Positions 35,551-46,169 are shown, numbered from the stretch's first letter. The stretch: DNA of 64,000 nucleotides from Rosistilla ulvae (GCF_007741475.1 NZ_CP036261.1:1426001-1490000), one strand, 5' to 3'. The notes: generated by a model from the sequence alone, not told the origin. A program made the numbers and translations.

Positions 35551-37161
35551 TTAGCTGAGCCGTTCGGTCAGCTCGGCCACCAGGTCTTTGGTCGCCACAC
35601 GCCATTGCTTCAGCGAATCGCGATCGCGGATCGTGACGGTGTCCTCTTTCAACGAATCTCCGTCGACGGTGATGCAGAAAGGCGTGCCCGCTTCGTCCTG
35701 GCGACGGTAGCGACGACCAACAGCCGCCTTTTCGTCGTAGAACGTCGACATCTTCTCTTTCAGCATGCCGTAGATTTCTTTCGCCTTTTCGGGCATTCCG
35801 TCCTTCTTCACCAACGGGAAGACAGCCGCTTTGATCGGTGCCAGCCGCGGGTGGAATTTCAGCACGGTACGAGTTTGCATCTTCCCCTTTTCATCGGGCT
35901 GTTCGTCTTCGCTGAACGCTTGGCACAAGAAGGCGAGCGTCGCGCGGTCGGCACCGGCGGAGGGTTCGACGACGTGGGGAATGTACTTTTCGCCCGTCAG
36001 ATCGTCGCGATAGCTGAGGTCCTTGCCGCTGCCGCGATGCTTCGGTTGGCCATGCTCGTTCTTTTCGACTTCCATCGGTTTGGTCTTCGGATCGAGCTTG
36101 CCTTCCATGTGGCTGCGGAGGTCAAAGTCGCCGCGGTGGGCAACCCCTTCCAATTCGCCATATTCCCCTTCGGCCATGAACGGGAAGGCGTATTCGATAT
36201 CGGCGGTGCCGACGCTGTAGTGGGCCAGTTCGCTGGCAGAGTGTTCACGCATGATCAAGCGGTCGCTGGAAAGGCCCATGTCCTTGTACCACTGCAGCCG
36301 GCGATCGCGCCAGTAGCTGTACCACTTGTGCGATTCGTCGGGGTGACAGAAGAACTCGATCTCCATCTGTTCGAACTCGCGCGAACGGAAGGTGAAGTTC
36401 CGCGGCGTGATCTCGTTGCGGAAGCTCTTGCCGATCTGGGCGATACCCATCGGCAGCCGCATCCGGCTGCTGTCGAGAACGTTCTTAAAGTTGACGAAGA
36501 TGCCTTGCGCGGTCTCGGGACGCAGAAAAGCGGTGTCCGCTTCGCCACCGAGAGCACCGATGGTCGTCTTGAACATCAGGTTGAATTCACGCGGTTCGGT
36601 CAGCGTGCCGAGTTCCTTGGCGTCGGGACCCAAGACTTTTTCCTGCTCTTGGACGCTGTCCAAGGTGGCAAAATCGCCGTCGTATTTCAGCGATTCGGCA
36701 TCTTTGGGGCGAAGCTTAAAGAACTTCAGTGCCCGCCGCTGCACATCGGCTTGCTCTTCGTCGGCTTCCACGGTCGTGGTGACAAAGATCTTCTGGTCCT
36801 TCGCTTCGACCCAACGTCCGCGGACTTGGTCGAAACGATAACGCTTGCGTGTCTCGCGGCAATCGACCATGTGATCGTGGAACAGATCGTAGTGGCCCGA
36901 GCACTTCCAGACCTGCGGATGCATGATGATCGTGCAATCCAGGCCGGTCATTTCGTACGTGCCGGGGGCACCGGGAGGCGTGACCAATTCGTTGTGGCCG
37001 CCGACCATGTCGTGCCACCAAGCGGCTTTGACGTTCCGCTTCAGCTCGACGCCAAGCGGTCCGTAGTCCCAAAAACCTTGCAGCCCTCCATAGATTTCAC
37101 TGGATTGGAACAGGAAACCACGCCGTTTACACAGCGCGACGAGTTTCTCCATTGGCATCAT
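35551..37161 (-). CDS. glyQS: Glycyl-tRNA synthetase, dimeric (alpha2) type
   Basis: 536 residues. It charges tRNA-Gly. Class II features are visible: GFWDYGPLGVELKRNVKAAW near the N-terminus, FLRPETAQGIFVNFKNVLDS, motif 2 FRNEITPRNFTFRSREFEQM with EIEFF, and motif 3 near GADRATLAFLCQAF. The C-terminal anticodon-binding domain starts around LAPIKAAVFPLVKKDG. Two adjacent ATGs are possible starts; the first is at 37161. It is transcribed divergently from the DUF389 gene. Confidence 0.96.
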   Translation of the reverse strand: MMPMEKLVALCKRRGFLFQSSEIYGGLQGFWDYGPLGVELKRNVKAAWWHDMVGGHNELVTPPGAPGTYEMTGLDCTIIMHPQVWKCSGHYDLFHDHMVDCRETRKRYRFDQVRGRWVEAKDQKIFVTTTVEADEEQADVQRRALKFFKLRPKDAESLKYDGDFATLDSVQEQEKVLGPDAKELGTLTEPREFNLMFKTTIGALGGEADTAFLRPETAQGIFVNFKNVLDSSRMRLPMGIAQIGKSFRNEITPRNFTFRSREFEQMEIEFFCHPDESHKWYSYWRDRRLQWYKDMGLSSDRLIMREHSASELAHYSVGTADIEYAFPFMAEGEYGELEGVAHRGDFDLRSHMEGKLDPKTKPMEVEKNEHGQPKHRGSGKDLSYRDDLTGEKYIPHVVEPSAGADRATLAFLCQAFSEDEQPDEKGKMQTRTVLKFHPRLAPIKAAVFPLVKKDGMPEKAKEIYGMLKEKMSTFYDEKAAVGRRYRRQDEAGTPFCITVDGDSLKEDTVTIRDRDSLKQWRVATKDLVAELTERLS

Positions 37162-37393
37162 GGCGGCTAGACTCTGGCAGTTTTGGGGTTTTAAAGAAGG
37201 TTGAACGCTTATTGAATGTCCGCAAGTCTACGACGCTTTTCAGAAAACAGGTAGACCGGTTGAGAATCTCATCGCCCAGGCCACTTGTTGGCCGACGAGC
37301 GATTTGCGTCAATACGTGTTCGATCGACCTTTGGTTTCGACAAATCGGAGCGGACAGGCGTCGATGCGAGCCCGATTTGAGGGGGATTTGTTC

Positions 37394-38839
37394 GTGTCGC
37401 AGTTGATTTTGCTTGCCAGTTCCGTCCAGCAGCTCGACCGCTGTCTGCCGCTGTTGGCTCATTTTGGTTCCACCCCGGCGTCGACGGTCACGATCTGGGT
37501 GATTGCAGAAGCGAAGAGTTCGTTGGCGGCCTACGCGAATCGCTGCAGCGAGCAACTGTCGGTCGAGAGTCGCGTGCAATGCGTTACGGAAAACGAGGCG
37601 GAGCTGCTGCATCGGTTGTCGCAGTGCCGCCATGTCGATTGGTTTGTGATGCCCTACGCGGGCGAACAGCAAGCGTTTTTCAGCAACCTGTTCGAACGTT
37701 CTCCCTGCCGCACGATGCTGTTGGATCCGGGAGCGGAGTTTTCGGGGGAGGTCGGCCGGATCGTCGAACTGCTCAACGACGAATCGGATTCGATCGGTCG
37801 GATCTGCCGAGCCAATCCCAAGATGGCCGAACCCAAGCTGGCGTTTGACGCTCCCGATGAACTGACCGCCGCCGACAGCGCCCGTCGCCGCGAGCTGTTG
37901 GTCGATCGTTTGGCCGAACTTCAGTTGCAATCGAACGATCTTGTCGTCACGGCGGTCCAACGGACGACCAAGCCGAACGGAGATCTCGCGATCGCGCGTC
38001 AATTGTTGGATCTCGATATTCCCGCGACGGTTGTGATCCTTCGCCATCGGATGGGCTGGGTGGAGCATACTTGGTCGTCGATCGAGAAGAAGATCTTCGA
38101 ATGGTCGCCGCCGATGGAGCGGGAGGCGCGGATGGAGCTGGCCGAAAACCTAGCCGACAATTCGTCGCTGCAGTTCGAATTTGTGGCGATGATGTGCGCC
38201 GCGACTTGTCTGGCGGCCTTTGGGTTGGTGCAGAACTCCGCCGCGGTGATCATCGGGGCGATGTTAGTCGCGCCATTGATGACGCCGATCATGGGAGCCG
38301 GCCTCGCCTTGGCCTATGGCAACCGCCCGCTGTTTGGCCGCGCCGGGATGACGGTCGGCGTTGGTTTTCTGTGCGCGTTGGCGACTAGTTTTTTGTTCGG
38401 GTTGTTGGTGCGGATGGTTCAAGGAGCCGAGGTGACGCCCGAGATGTGGGCTCGCAGCAATCCATCGATTCTCGACTTTCTCGTCGGCTTGGTCGGCGGT
38501 TCGGCAGCCGCTTACGCGCGGACGCGGTCGCACCTGTCGAGCGCCTTGGCCGGCGCAGCGATCGCCGCGGCGTTGGTCCCACCGGTTGCGACCGCCGGAT
38601 TGCAACTGGCCTTCCTGCCGATCGCGACAACGCCCACGCGGTGTCTGCCCGTCACCGGCCCGCTGTTGTTATTCACCGCCAATGTGCTGACGATCATGGT
38701 CGGATCGTCCTTCATCTTGTGGCTCAGCGGCATCCGCGGCGACCATCGCTTTGGCAAGAAGCAGCGTTGGGCCAACCGCGCCCTGATGCTGCTGCTGATC
38801 CTCACCTCGCTGGTCCTGGTCGTGGTCGTCGAGCACTGA
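37394..38839 (+). CDS. DUF389 family integral membrane protein
   Basis: 481 residues. The N-terminal half (to about residue 250) is a soluble alpha/beta region with two UspA-like parts (SQLILLASSVQQLDRCLPLL; NDLVVTAVQRTT). The C-terminal half is the DUF389 membrane domain: NSAAVIIGAMLVAPLMTPIM, VGLVGGSAAAYARTR, SALAGAAIAAALVPPVATAG and LLLFTANVLTIMVGSSFILW. The transport or signalling role is unknown. GTG at 37394 is preferred to the first ATG (37364) because GAGGGGGA ends 7 bases before it. A fossil copy of its 3' end lies at 7207-7318. Confidence 0.88.
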   Translation: MSQLILLASSVQQLDRCLPLLAHFGSTPASTVTIWVIAEAKSSLAAYANRCSEQLSVESRVQCVTENEAELLHRLSQCRHVDWFVMPYAGEQQAFFSNLFERSPCRTMLLDPGAEFSGEVGRIVELLNDESDSIGRICRANPKMAEPKLAFDAPDELTAADSARRRELLVDRLAELQLQSNDLVVTAVQRTTKPNGDLAIARQLLDLDIPATVVILRHRMGWVEHTWSSIEKKIFEWSPPMEREARMELAENLADNSSLQFEFVAMMCAATCLAAFGLVQNSAAVIIGAMLVAPLMTPIMGAGLALAYGNRPLFGRAGMTVGVGFLCALATSFLFGLLVRMVQGAEVTPEMWARSNPSILDFLVGLVGGSAAAYARTRSHLSSALAGAAIAAALVPPVATAGLQLAFLPIATTPTRCLPVTGPLLLFTANVLTIMVGSSFILWLSGIRGDHRFGKKQRWANRALMLLLILTSLVLVVVVEH

Positions 38840-39276
38840 GCGTTTGAAGAGTATTTTCGCCGGGATCGATTCCATCGCGGCGATTGCTCTGGATGTTCGC
38901 AATTCAACACGCTCTGCCCACCCGATGTCCCAAAACGGAATCGCCTCCGCGAACGAGTGCGATGTCGCTCCGAACCGGGAAAAAGCGATCCCTCCCTCTT
39001 GGCTTCTTCTCGCGAGCCAACGAATCATGGAGAAGCTGGCGGTCCCAAGAGGCGTCTCGTTTGCTTATCCAAGTGCCGGTGATATCCAACGGCCCATGAA
39101 CCATGGATCGCTCTGGACCGTCGGTGGGACGTGCTCCGCTTCGATTCCTTTTACTTTGTTCGTCTCACGAGCGAACCGCCGAATCGACCAGTGTTTGATG
39201 CCGGCGGGCTTGTTGTTTTCCCCGCGCGATGTTGTCCGACCCGACATGGTATCGCTGCGGTTGTTCGCGATGCTGG
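38840..39276. other. Convergent intergenic region without a recognised gene
   Basis: 437 bp between the convergent DUF389 and DUF1552 stops. Frames exist on both strands (the longest plus-strand one runs into the DUF1552 gene), but none shows a domain, signal peptide or ribosome-binding site. No strong hairpin terminator was seen. Confidence 0.45.
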
Positions 39277-40581
39277 TCAGGCGATCATTTGATCGATCGT
39301 GCCGGTGCTGTCGCCGTGTTGTTGGGCGTTGACGCCGACGCCGCGAAGCAGCGTTAGCCAAGCGTTGCAGAGTGGCGTGTCCTGAGGGACGACGATGTTT
39401 TGGCCCAGCTTGATTCCCGCGCCGCCGCCGGCGATCAGGGTTGGGCAGTTCGTCAGGTTGTGGCCGGTGCGAAGGTTGCTTCCATAAGCCAACACGAGGT
39501 TGTCGAACAAGCGGCTGCCGTCCGCCTCGCGAGTCTCTTTGAGTTTATCGAGCAAGCCGGCCAGCAGCATGCTCTGCGTCGTGTCGCGTTTCTGCGAGCA
39601 GACCAGTTTCTCGCCTCGCGTCCCGTGATAGTGACTCATGTCGTGCGGGGCGACGTCTTGGCCGATGCTGGTCAGCAGCGCCGAGACGGGTTGGCGATAG
39701 GTGATCACGCGCGTGCTGTCGGTCTGCATCGCGGCAACCATCAGATCGTACATCAATCGGATCTCCTCGCGGCCCATCATTTCCGAAGGGGGTTGCGGCA
39801 ATGGAGCCGCTGGACGCGGCCGTTCCAGCCACTGTTCGTCTTTGCTCAATCGCGTTTCGATATCGCGGATGCTTTCAAAATATTCATCCAGCTTTTTGTT
39901 GTCGTGGTTCCCCAGGCCGCGTTGCAGGCTGTGGGCATTCTCCAGAACCGTGTCGAGCACACTCTTGCGTTGAGCGATCATCGCGCGGCGTTGTTCCAGT
40001 GGCAGCGAGTCTTTGGAGAACAGGCGGTGGAAAACTTGGATCGGTTCCTTGTCGCCGCCGATCGGTTTCCCACTGGCGTCCCAGGCTAGCGACAGCCCAG
40101 GGCCGTGCCCCGACCGTCCTGCCGATTCCGCGTGATCGAGCTGCAGCGAAGCGAAGCGCGTGTGCATTCCAAACTCTTTGGCAGCGACCTGATCGGCGGA
40201 GATCGTGTTGCAGAAACTCTGTCCCGGTTGGCCGTATGGGTTGGCACCGGTCAGCCACCACGTGCTCCCCGCATGACCTTCGACTGAAAACTTGTTCCGC
40301 AGTCCCTGCACGACCGAGAAATCGGATCGATGGCGTTCCAACGGCTTCAGCCCTAGCGGAATCTGGTAATCGGCCCCCGGCGTATTCATGTCCGGAAACC
40401 ACGATTCCTCCGTCACGCCCCAGCCGAAGCCCAAGAAGATCATCCGTTTGGGAGGAGCCACGGGAGCCGCAGCTCGGGCGAATCGCCGGAAGCCAAACGA
40501 TTCCAGGAAGGGTAACGTGACGGCAGCCGATGCGGATCGAAGGACTTGTCGCCGCGAGGGTTTTCGATTTGTAGGGAACAT
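39277..40581 (-). CDS. DUF1552 protein with twin-arginine signal
   Basis: 434 residues. The N-terminus SRRQVLRSASAAVTLPFLES is a Tat-type signal. The DUF1552 body follows: PKRMIFLGFGWGVTEESWFP, GLSLAWDASGKPI, EYFESIRDIETRLSKDEQWL, DLMVAAMQTDSTRVITYR and NLVLAYGSNLRTGHNLTNCP. DUF1552 genes always accompany DUF1592-type cytochromes, as here (19 bp downstream of one). The role is unproven. ATG at 40581 is chosen; the frame to 40659 would overlap the upstream gene. Confidence 0.92.
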   Translation of the reverse strand: MFPTNRKPSRRQVLRSASAAVTLPFLESFGFRRFARAAAPVAPPKRMIFLGFGWGVTEESWFPDMNTPGADYQIPLGLKPLERHRSDFSVVQGLRNKFSVEGHAGSTWWLTGANPYGQPGQSFCNTISADQVAAKEFGMHTRFASLQLDHAESAGRSGHGPGLSLAWDASGKPIGGDKEPIQVFHRLFSKDSLPLEQRRAMIAQRKSVLDTVLENAHSLQRGLGNHDNKKLDEYFESIRDIETRLSKDEQWLERPRPAAPLPQPPSEMMGREEIRLMYDLMVAAMQTDSTRVITYRQPVSALLTSIGQDVAPHDMSHYHGTRGEKLVCSQKRDTTQSMLLAGLLDKLKETREADGSRLFDNLVLAYGSNLRTGHNLTNCPTLIAGGGAGIKLGQNIVVPQDTPLCNAWLTLLRGVGVNAQQHGDSTGTIDQMIA

Positions 40582-40600
40582 GGTGCGGGTTATCCTTAGG

Positions 40601-43309
40601 TTACTTCGATTGAAATTCGGTGCTTTGAACCAACGATTGAACAAACGATCGGATGGCAAAGTCGTGGTCGCCGGCCTGCCGCAGCGTCTCTTCGATCAGA
40701 CTTTCGTCGCTGAACGACACCGGGCGCCCCAGCGCGTATTGGATCAAGGCCTCGGTGAAGCCGCGGGCAAACGCATCGTGACGCTGGGCGATCAGGTCGC
40801 GGAGTTCAAAGTAGTTCTGAAATGCTGGGCCGTTGTGCAATGCGCTCGATGGATCGATCGTCCAGCTGATTTTGCCGTCCGGTTTCGGTTTGCCGTTGTC
40901 ATCGGCGGCGTGGTAACTGTCCTCGGTTCTCCAGGCGCCGACGGCGTCGAAATTTTCGAGTCCAAAACCGATCGGATCGATCTTGCGATGGCAGCTTGCG
41001 CATTGTGGCTCCTCCTGGTGGGCGAGCACTCGCTGGCGAGTTGTCAGCGCCTGACCCGCTAGACGAGCCAGTTGAGGAATGTTGGCCGGTGCCGGTGGCG
41101 GTGGATCGTTTAGCAGTTTCCGCAGCACCCAGACGCCTCGTTCCACCGGGCTAGTGGTGTCGCCGTTGCTGCCCATCAAATGAATCGCCGACATTCCCAG
41201 CAATCCACCACGCGGCGAATCGGCGGGGAGTGCGACCTTGCGGTATTCGTCACCGTGAACCCCATCGATGCCATAATAATTGGCGAGCACCGCGTTGATG
41301 ACTGCATAATCGCTCTTCAACAGATCGGTCAGTTTGCTGTTGTTTTTCAACAGCAGGCTCACAGTTTGATAGATCTCCAATCGAGCGGCTTTCCGTGTGC
41401 TGTTGTCGAATCGTGGATGGTTTTGTTGATTGACCTCAAAGAAGTCGAGTCGTTCGAGGCCCAGCCATTGATAGGTCAACGCGTTGACGAGGTCTTCCGA
41501 ACGCGGGTCGTCCAAAAGACGCGTGACTTGTGCGGCGAGGACTTCGGGACGATGCAGTTCGTTCTTTTGGGCGAGGCCGACCAACGCGTCGTCTGGCGGC
41601 GAACCCCACAAAAAATAGGCGAGTCGATTGGCCAATTCGCGGTCGTTCAGACGCCGTGGCTGATCGGTCGTCCGCGGCTCCGAATGGTATAAAAACATCG
41701 GCGACGCGAGCACGATCGACAGCGTCTGTTTGAGTGCATCGGGATGCTTTTCTCCTTGGCCACGGTGCCCTTCGTAGATTGCGACCAAACGATCGATATA
41801 GGTCTCCGTCGGCGCTACGCCACGAAACGCTTCGGCGGCAAACTGCTTGAAGGCGACGTGCAGTTCATCGCTTGTGGGGCTGGCTGATTTGTCGTGGAAT
41901 TGCAGTTTGTCGATCGCAGCGATCCCCGGCGGCTTCGGCTGGCCTGCCGTTGGGACGCGCTCAATCTCCATCCAATCGACCCACAGCGAGAACTTACGTC
42001 CGATCCCATCGTTTTCGTCGCGTCCTTCCCGGGCAACTCGCGTCGCTTGGACCCAGTCGTCGCGGGTCCCCTTTTCGCGGAGGAACAACCAACGATTGAA
42101 GCGGTCTTTGTTGGCGCGGGTCATCGTCAGCGGGAATTCCACGACTTGGGGCGATTCGATCGTCCCCGTGATCTCATGGGCGCTGAACGCTTGTTGGGAC
42201 CGTGGATTGATTCCAAATTCGATGAACCGCCGCTCGGGCGTGGCGTCGGGAGTTACTGCGGCGGCAAAGCGGACGATGTAGTTGCCGACGGGCCAGCTGA
42301 ACGGAACCAACAGGTTGATCGTCGCATTATCCAGCACCGACGGATGTTCGTTGGAAGCCGCCAGATAGGCACCGGATTCAACCGCTGGCTGTTCTAAATA
42401 GTACTGGTGATAGGGGAGATGAAATGGGGTGAGAGCGGAGATCGCTTTGTCGGCATTGTTCTCTTCGGTTTGGAAGCCAAAGGTCTCCGGCGCGAGCACG
42501 TCGGGCAACTTCTTCCAATTGCGATAGAAGATGTGTCGATGGTTGCCCAGTGGTCCCGCTCGAATCTCGGCGATGATCTCTGCATTCTCGGGCAGCTCCA
42601 CCGCGGCATCGACTTGCTTTGCCCAACGCGTCGCACGCTCCAACGCGTCTCTTTGATCTTCGATCCGCTGGCGAACCTTTTCGGTGATCTCTTCGGTCTC
42701 AAAACGCAGCTTCTTTTCGACATCGGCCGCAGCGTCCCATTCAAACGCCTCTTCGAGCGCTTCGCGTCCCAGAGCCAGGTACTGTTCAAACTGAGTGCTC
42801 GAAAGGTAGAGATCCGAACCAAACGTGTCGAAGCGTCCGCTGGCGGTGTCGGCGGGAAGATCGTTGACAGTGATCTCGACTCCCAACAATTCTCGCAGCG
42901 TATTACGGTACTCGCGTCGATTCAGACGCCGCATCGTGATCCGTCCCTTTTGGTCGGCGAGGACGCGACGCGCGGTGACCATCACGTCGGCCAAGTGGGC
43001 CAGGAAGTCGGCTTTCGCTCCTTTGTCGATCGCCGGTTCGCTCGGCGGCGGCATCTCGCCGGCGTTTAACGCGCCGAGAACCTTCTGCCAACGCGCCGCC
43101 GTCGGGTTGTCTTCGATCGACAGCGGCAGGTCGTCGACGCGGAAGGCAGCTTCCGCGTTCTCGGCTCCGTGACATGCAACGCAATGTTTTTGCAGCAGCG
43201 CGAAGTGGTCCTTGGCAATGGCTGCAACCGGCACCTCTGCCGCGGCGAGCCACGCCCCAGGCAAGCTGATCGCGATCGAAAACAGAAATGAAAGTGCGAA
43301 CTTTGGCAT
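40601..43309 (-). CDS. Planctomycete cytochrome c protein (PSCyt3, DUF1587/1595/1592/1588/1585)
   Basis: 902 residues with a signal peptide. Order: heme motif [10 protein letters not shown] (C43, C46, H47); DUF1587 ([20 protein letters not shown]); a long insert that includes a beta-rich carbohydrate-binding-like region near residues 290-460; DUF1595/1592 ([34 protein letters not shown]); DUF1588 ([20 protein letters not shown]), followed by a second heme motif [20 protein letters not shown]; and DUF1585 ([20 protein letters not shown]). It is periplasmic and probably redox-active; the substrate is unknown. Encoded between the anti-sigma-like protein and the DUF1552 protein, all in one direction. 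Confidence 0.92.
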   Translation of the reverse strand: MPKFALSFLFSIAISLPGAWLAAAEVPVAAIAKDHFALLQKHCVACHGAENAEAAFRVDDLPLSIEDNPTAARWQKVLGALNAGEMPPPSEPAIDKGAKADFLAHLADVMVTARRVLADQKGRITMRRLNRREYRNTLRELLGVEITVNDLPADTASGRFDTFGSDLYLSSTQFEQYLALGREALEEAFEWDAAADVEKKLRFETEEITEKVRQRIEDQRDALERATRWAKQVDAAVELPENAEIIAEIRAGPLGNHRHIFYRNWKKLPDVLAPETFGFQTEENNADKAISALTPFHLPYHQYYLEQPAVESGAYLAASNEHPSVLDNATINLLVPFSWPVGNYIVRFAAAVTPDATPERRFIEFGINPRSQQAFSAHEITGTIESPQVVEFPLTMTRANKDRFNRWLFLREKGTRDDWVQATRVAREGRDENDGIGRKFSLWVDWMEIERVPTAGQPKPPGIAAIDKLQFHDKSASPTSDELHVAFKQFAAEAFRGVAPTETYIDRLVAIYEGHRGQGEKHPDALKQTLSIVLASPMFLYHSEPRTTDQPRRLNDRELANRLAYFLWGSPPDDALVGLAQKNELHRPEVLAAQVTRLLDDPRSEDLVNALTYQWLGLERLDFFEVNQQNHPRFDNSTRKAARLEIYQTVSLLLKNNSKLTDLLKSDYAVINAVLANYYGIDGVHGDEYRKVALPADSPRGGLLGMSAIHLMGSNGDTTSPVERGVWVLRKLLNDPPPPAPANIPQLARLAGQALTTRQRVLAHQEEPQCASCHRKIDPIGFGLENFDAVGAWRTEDSYHAADDNGKPKPDGKISWTIDPSSALHNGPAFQNYFELRDLIAQRHDAFARGFTEALIQYALGRPVSFSDESLIEETLRQAGDHDFAIRSFVQSLVQSTEFQSK

Positions 43310-43346
43310 ATCGATTGGCAGGATAGATTGATGATTGGTTAAGCGG

Positions 43347-44339
43347 TTAGCGCGGGTAATGCGTCAGCGAAAGCTGGATGTCGTCGATGAAGTGCCCCGC
43401 AAAAGTGATCCTGTGCCCCGAGTCGAGGTCTTCTGGGCCGGCGTGGCAGATCGCGATGTGCATCAACAAAAAATCGGCCTCGGCGGGAAGCTTGATTTCA
43501 CAGTTTCCCTGCTGCCACGTTGCCGGATCGATGTCCAGCCGCCAGCTCTGGTAGGCCATCGCCAAGGCGTTCCGGTTCTTCAGATCTCCCGCCAGCAGTT
43601 GCGGTTTCGCAGCCGTCTGCGCGTCGATCGCGGTCATCGAGATCAGGTATCGGATTCCTTCGTCCCGGGGCTGGGGGGAGGAGTTAAATTGTGCACTAGC
43701 CGTGGCGATCGTGACTCCACCGGCCATTTGGGAGTGGAACGATCGGAGGTCGATCAAGCGATAGAGGTCTCCCCAGTGGCTGCCCGTCGGATCGGACTTC
43801 GCTTCGTAATCGGCCCGCAACATTTGCAGCATCCGATCGCCGCTGGCGGCTTGCACGTTGGGTTGGTCGGCGACGACTTGGCTGAAGTCGCCACTGAATC
43901 GCCCCGGCATCGTCGGCGGGCCGTTCACGCCGGGAGCGGTTCCCGATTCGAAGTCTTCGCGGAAGAGTTGTGTTTCTGCTGGCATTTGCAAAAGTCGCGT
44001 TACCGGCCAAGCGACTCCCGTGATCAGAACTCCCAGCAGCATTCCGGTCACCAAGACGTAGGTCGATTTGCCGGGCGGAGTGATCGCCGACGCGATGCTC
44101 CATGATTCGGATCGACGATGGACCGGATGGGAAGCCGCCGCGGTGGGAGATGGATCGTCGAGCGGCCAAGCTGCCAGGGCGGCTTGAGACGCCAAGCCGC
44201 TCACTTCGGCCAGCTGCCAGAAACGTTGCCTGGCCGGTTCGGAGTGCAGCATCAGTGTTTCGAACTCGGCTTGTTCCGCTTCCGAAAGGGCATCGTCCAA
44301 GAACGCTCCGATCAACCGATCGATGTAGTCGTCTTTCAT
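43347..44339 (-). CDS. Membrane anti-sigma-factor-like protein with an extracytoplasmic beta-sandwich domain
   Basis: 330 residues. Residues 1-60 (MKDDYIDRLIGAFLDDALSE, then FETLMLHSEPARQRFWQLAE) match the cytoplasmic FecR/anti-sigma-type helix bundle. One membrane segment lies near residue 110 (YVLVTGMLLGVLITGVAWPV). The rest is a secreted beta-rich domain starting LFREDFESGTAPG that looks like a jelly-roll/LamG fold. The gene overlaps the ECF sigma gene by 4 bp (ATGA), the usual coupling of sigma and anti-sigma. The outer domain may sense a ligand, perhaps a polysaccharide (inference). Confidence 0.82.
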   Translation of the reverse strand: MKDDYIDRLIGAFLDDALSEAEQAEFETLMLHSEPARQRFWQLAEVSGLASQAALAAWPLDDPSPTAAASHPVHRRSESWSIASAITPPGKSTYVLVTGMLLGVLITGVAWPVTRLLQMPAETQLFREDFESGTAPGVNGPPTMPGRFSGDFSQVVADQPNVQAASGDRMLQMLRADYEAKSDPTGSHWGDLYRLIDLRSFHSQMAGGVTIATASAQFNSSPQPRDEGIRYLISMTAIDAQTAAKPQLLAGDLKNRNALAMAYQSWRLDIDPATWQQGNCEIKLPAEADFLLMHIAICHAGPEDLDSGHRITFAGHFIDDIQLSLTHYPR

Positions 44340-44851
44340 TGCGAGCCTTCGCCGGCGAGTTGCCGGTCCATGCATTCGCGCAGTGCAAGTCGCGTTTTGG
44401 AGAGCGCGACGTTGATCGAATTCACGGTTCGCGACAGAATCTCCGCGATCTGCGTGGGAGAGTGCTCGCGTTGGTAACGCAAGGAAATGATCTCGCGCGA
44501 TTTGGGGGCCAGGTCGCCGAGGCATTTGGTCAGCGCTTGCAGGCGCTCTTCGCTAGCCCAGTCGTCCGGGCACGAAGCGATCAAGGAATCGATGACATCG
44601 ACGCTGCGGACGTTTGCCGCCCGCCGGGCTTCCATGAGTTTGAAACGCAGGATCGAACGACTCCAGGCGAGAAAACTGGTCTCCAGGTCGAATTCCTCCG
44701 CTTTGGCGGTGATCGTCAGGAAGGTCTCTTGGATCAAATCGTCGGCCTGGATGAAGTTGGGGCTCAGCGCGATCGCCATCGCTTTCAGCTGGGATTGATG
44801 CTGAACGAACAACTGTTGCACTTGGAGGGTATGGTCGGGGGGATGTTTCAT
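44336..44851 (-). CDS. ECF-family RNA polymerase sigma factor (planctomycete type)
   Basis: 171 residues. Region 2 is seen in NFIQADDLIQETFLTITAKA and SFLAWSRSILRFKLMEARRA. Region 4 is seen in LAPKSREIISLRYQREHSPT and QIAEILSRTVNSINVALSKT. This matches the Rhodopirellula/Verrucomicrobium-type ECF subfamily. The next gene (4-bp overlap) is the likely anti-sigma factor, followed by the cytochrome and DUF1552 genes, which may be its regulon. The upstream gap 44852-45202 should hold the promoter. Confidence 0.92.
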   Translation of the reverse strand: MKHPPDHTLQVQQLFVQHQSQLKAMAIALSPNFIQADDLIQETFLTITAKAEEFDLETSFLAWSRSILRFKLMEARRAANVRSVDVIDSLIASCPDDWASEERLQALTKCLGDLAPKSREIISLRYQREHSPTQIAEILSRTVNSINVALSKTRLALRECMDRQLAGEGSQ

Positions 44852-45202
44852 GGTCGCTTTCTATAACTATGACGCGACGGGCCAAAGACTTAGCCAACAT
44901 TTTGCAGAAAAAATGCCGCCAAGGGGGCGTGCCGTCGCTCAGCTTGCCGTTTTGTGCGGAATCTGAGCCCGCAGCAGGCCTGGGAGAATCGTAACCAATG
45001 ACGGTTCGGCAGCGTGTCGCGAGAGGCGTCGATCACGCAGAGAGCCGCCGCGGGCGGCCATTCAGGACAACGCTGAAGGCGTATGGCAGCAAGACCCATA
45101 GGGCGGCGAGCCTGCGCCCCATGGGATGTCTTCATAAATATGAAACGTCCCGGTGCGGGGAGCATCGGGACCATTTTGCATCGGGCCGCGGGCCCCGCGA
45201 GC
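44852..45202 (-). other. Intergenic region with a candidate TerC-gene terminator hairpin
   Basis: 351 bp between two leftward genes. On the minus strand GTCCCGATGC ... GCACCGGGAC (plus-strand 45147-45171) forms a 10-bp stem with one mismatch followed by a short T-stretch, a plausible terminator for the TerC-family gene. The remainder should carry the sigma-operon promoter; no consensus could be assigned. No gene seen. Confidence 0.45.
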
Positions 45203-46015
45203 TCAGGCGTGCTTGCCCGCTTCGGCGGCTTGTTGAGCCATCAGCTTCTTTTGGTAGCGGCCTTGGATGATGTCGACGACGACCAGTACGACCAGGACGA
45301 AGTAGAAGGTGGTCTTCTGCATCGCTTCGACGTGGTATCCGAAAAAGGTGAGGTGGGCGTTGTGCCCTCCTTCGCTGACCAGCATGATGCCGACGATGAA
45401 CAGAATGAACAGCCCCAACACCTCGTACATGCGGTTACGTTTTAAGAACTCCGAGACATGGTCGGCCATCACCATCATCAACACGCCGCTGATCACGATC
45501 GCAACGGCCATCACGGCGATGCTGTCGGTCAGTGCCATCGCGCTCAAGATCGAATCGAACGAGAAGACGAGGTTCATCAGGACGATCCAAAAAATGGCGG
45601 ACCCGACCGTTCGCTGTGCCGATTCTTCCCCGTGCCCGACCTCATGGACCGACAACATGTGATAGATCTCTTTCATCGCGGTGTAGAGGATGAATCCGCC
45701 TCCAGCGATCTCGACGACGCTAGCCAAGTTGAACGCGCCAAACATCCAAGCCCCTTCGGTATCGCTGCCGATCGTTAGGAAGGGATCTTCAAACGACTTG
45801 ATCGCTTTGACGACGATGTACAGCAGCACGATCCGCAACACGATCGCCAGCCCGATTCCCATCCGCCGCACCTTCTGTTGGCTCTCTTCGGCAACCCGCT
45901 TGGATTCGAGCGAGATGTACAACAAGTTGTCGAAGCCCAACACCGCCTGCAGGGCAATCAGCATCAGCAATGTCAGCAGGTTGGCCAGAGTAAATAGTTC
46001 GGTGATTGCACCCAT
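45203..46015 (-). CDS. TerC family integral membrane protein
   Basis: 270 residues with about seven membrane helices. TerC signature segments are present: VLGFDNLLYISLESKRV near the N-terminus and FSFDSILSAMALTDSIAVM in the middle, each with the conserved acidic residue in a membrane helix. TerC proteins are implicated in metal (especially Mn2+) efflux or metalation of exported proteins, and historically in tellurite resistance. ATG at 46015 (MGAITELF) is chosen; the frame continues to 46147 without support. The C-terminus is a short charged tail. Confidence 0.9.
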   Translation of the reverse strand: MGAITELFTLANLLTLLMLIALQAVLGFDNLLYISLESKRVAEESQQKVRRMGIGLAIVLRIVLLYIVVKAIKSFEDPFLTIGSDTEGAWMFGAFNLASVVEIAGGGFILYTAMKEIYHMLSVHEVGHGEESAQRTVGSAIFWIVLMNLVFSFDSILSAMALTDSIAVMAVAIVISGVLMMVMADHVSEFLKRNRMYEVLGLFILFIVGIMLVSEGGHNAHLTFFGYHVEAMQKTTFYFVLVVLVVVDIIQGRYQKKLMAQQAAEAGKHA

Positions 46016-46169
46016 CGATATCTCGCTCGCGGAATTGTGTTCAACAACTTGACGCCTAACAAACTCGCCGAGTAGGGTAGAGGCTCTGAACCGGAAAAAC
46101 CAGTCCCCAGCGGCATCCATCGACTCCCAGTGGCCGCACGCGAACAAGCGTTACGATGCCAGGAATCTC

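Noticed and set aside
35509-37170. 553-codon plus-strand frame opposite glycyl-tRNA synthetase
   Set aside because: Mirror of a strongly conserved minus-strand gene.
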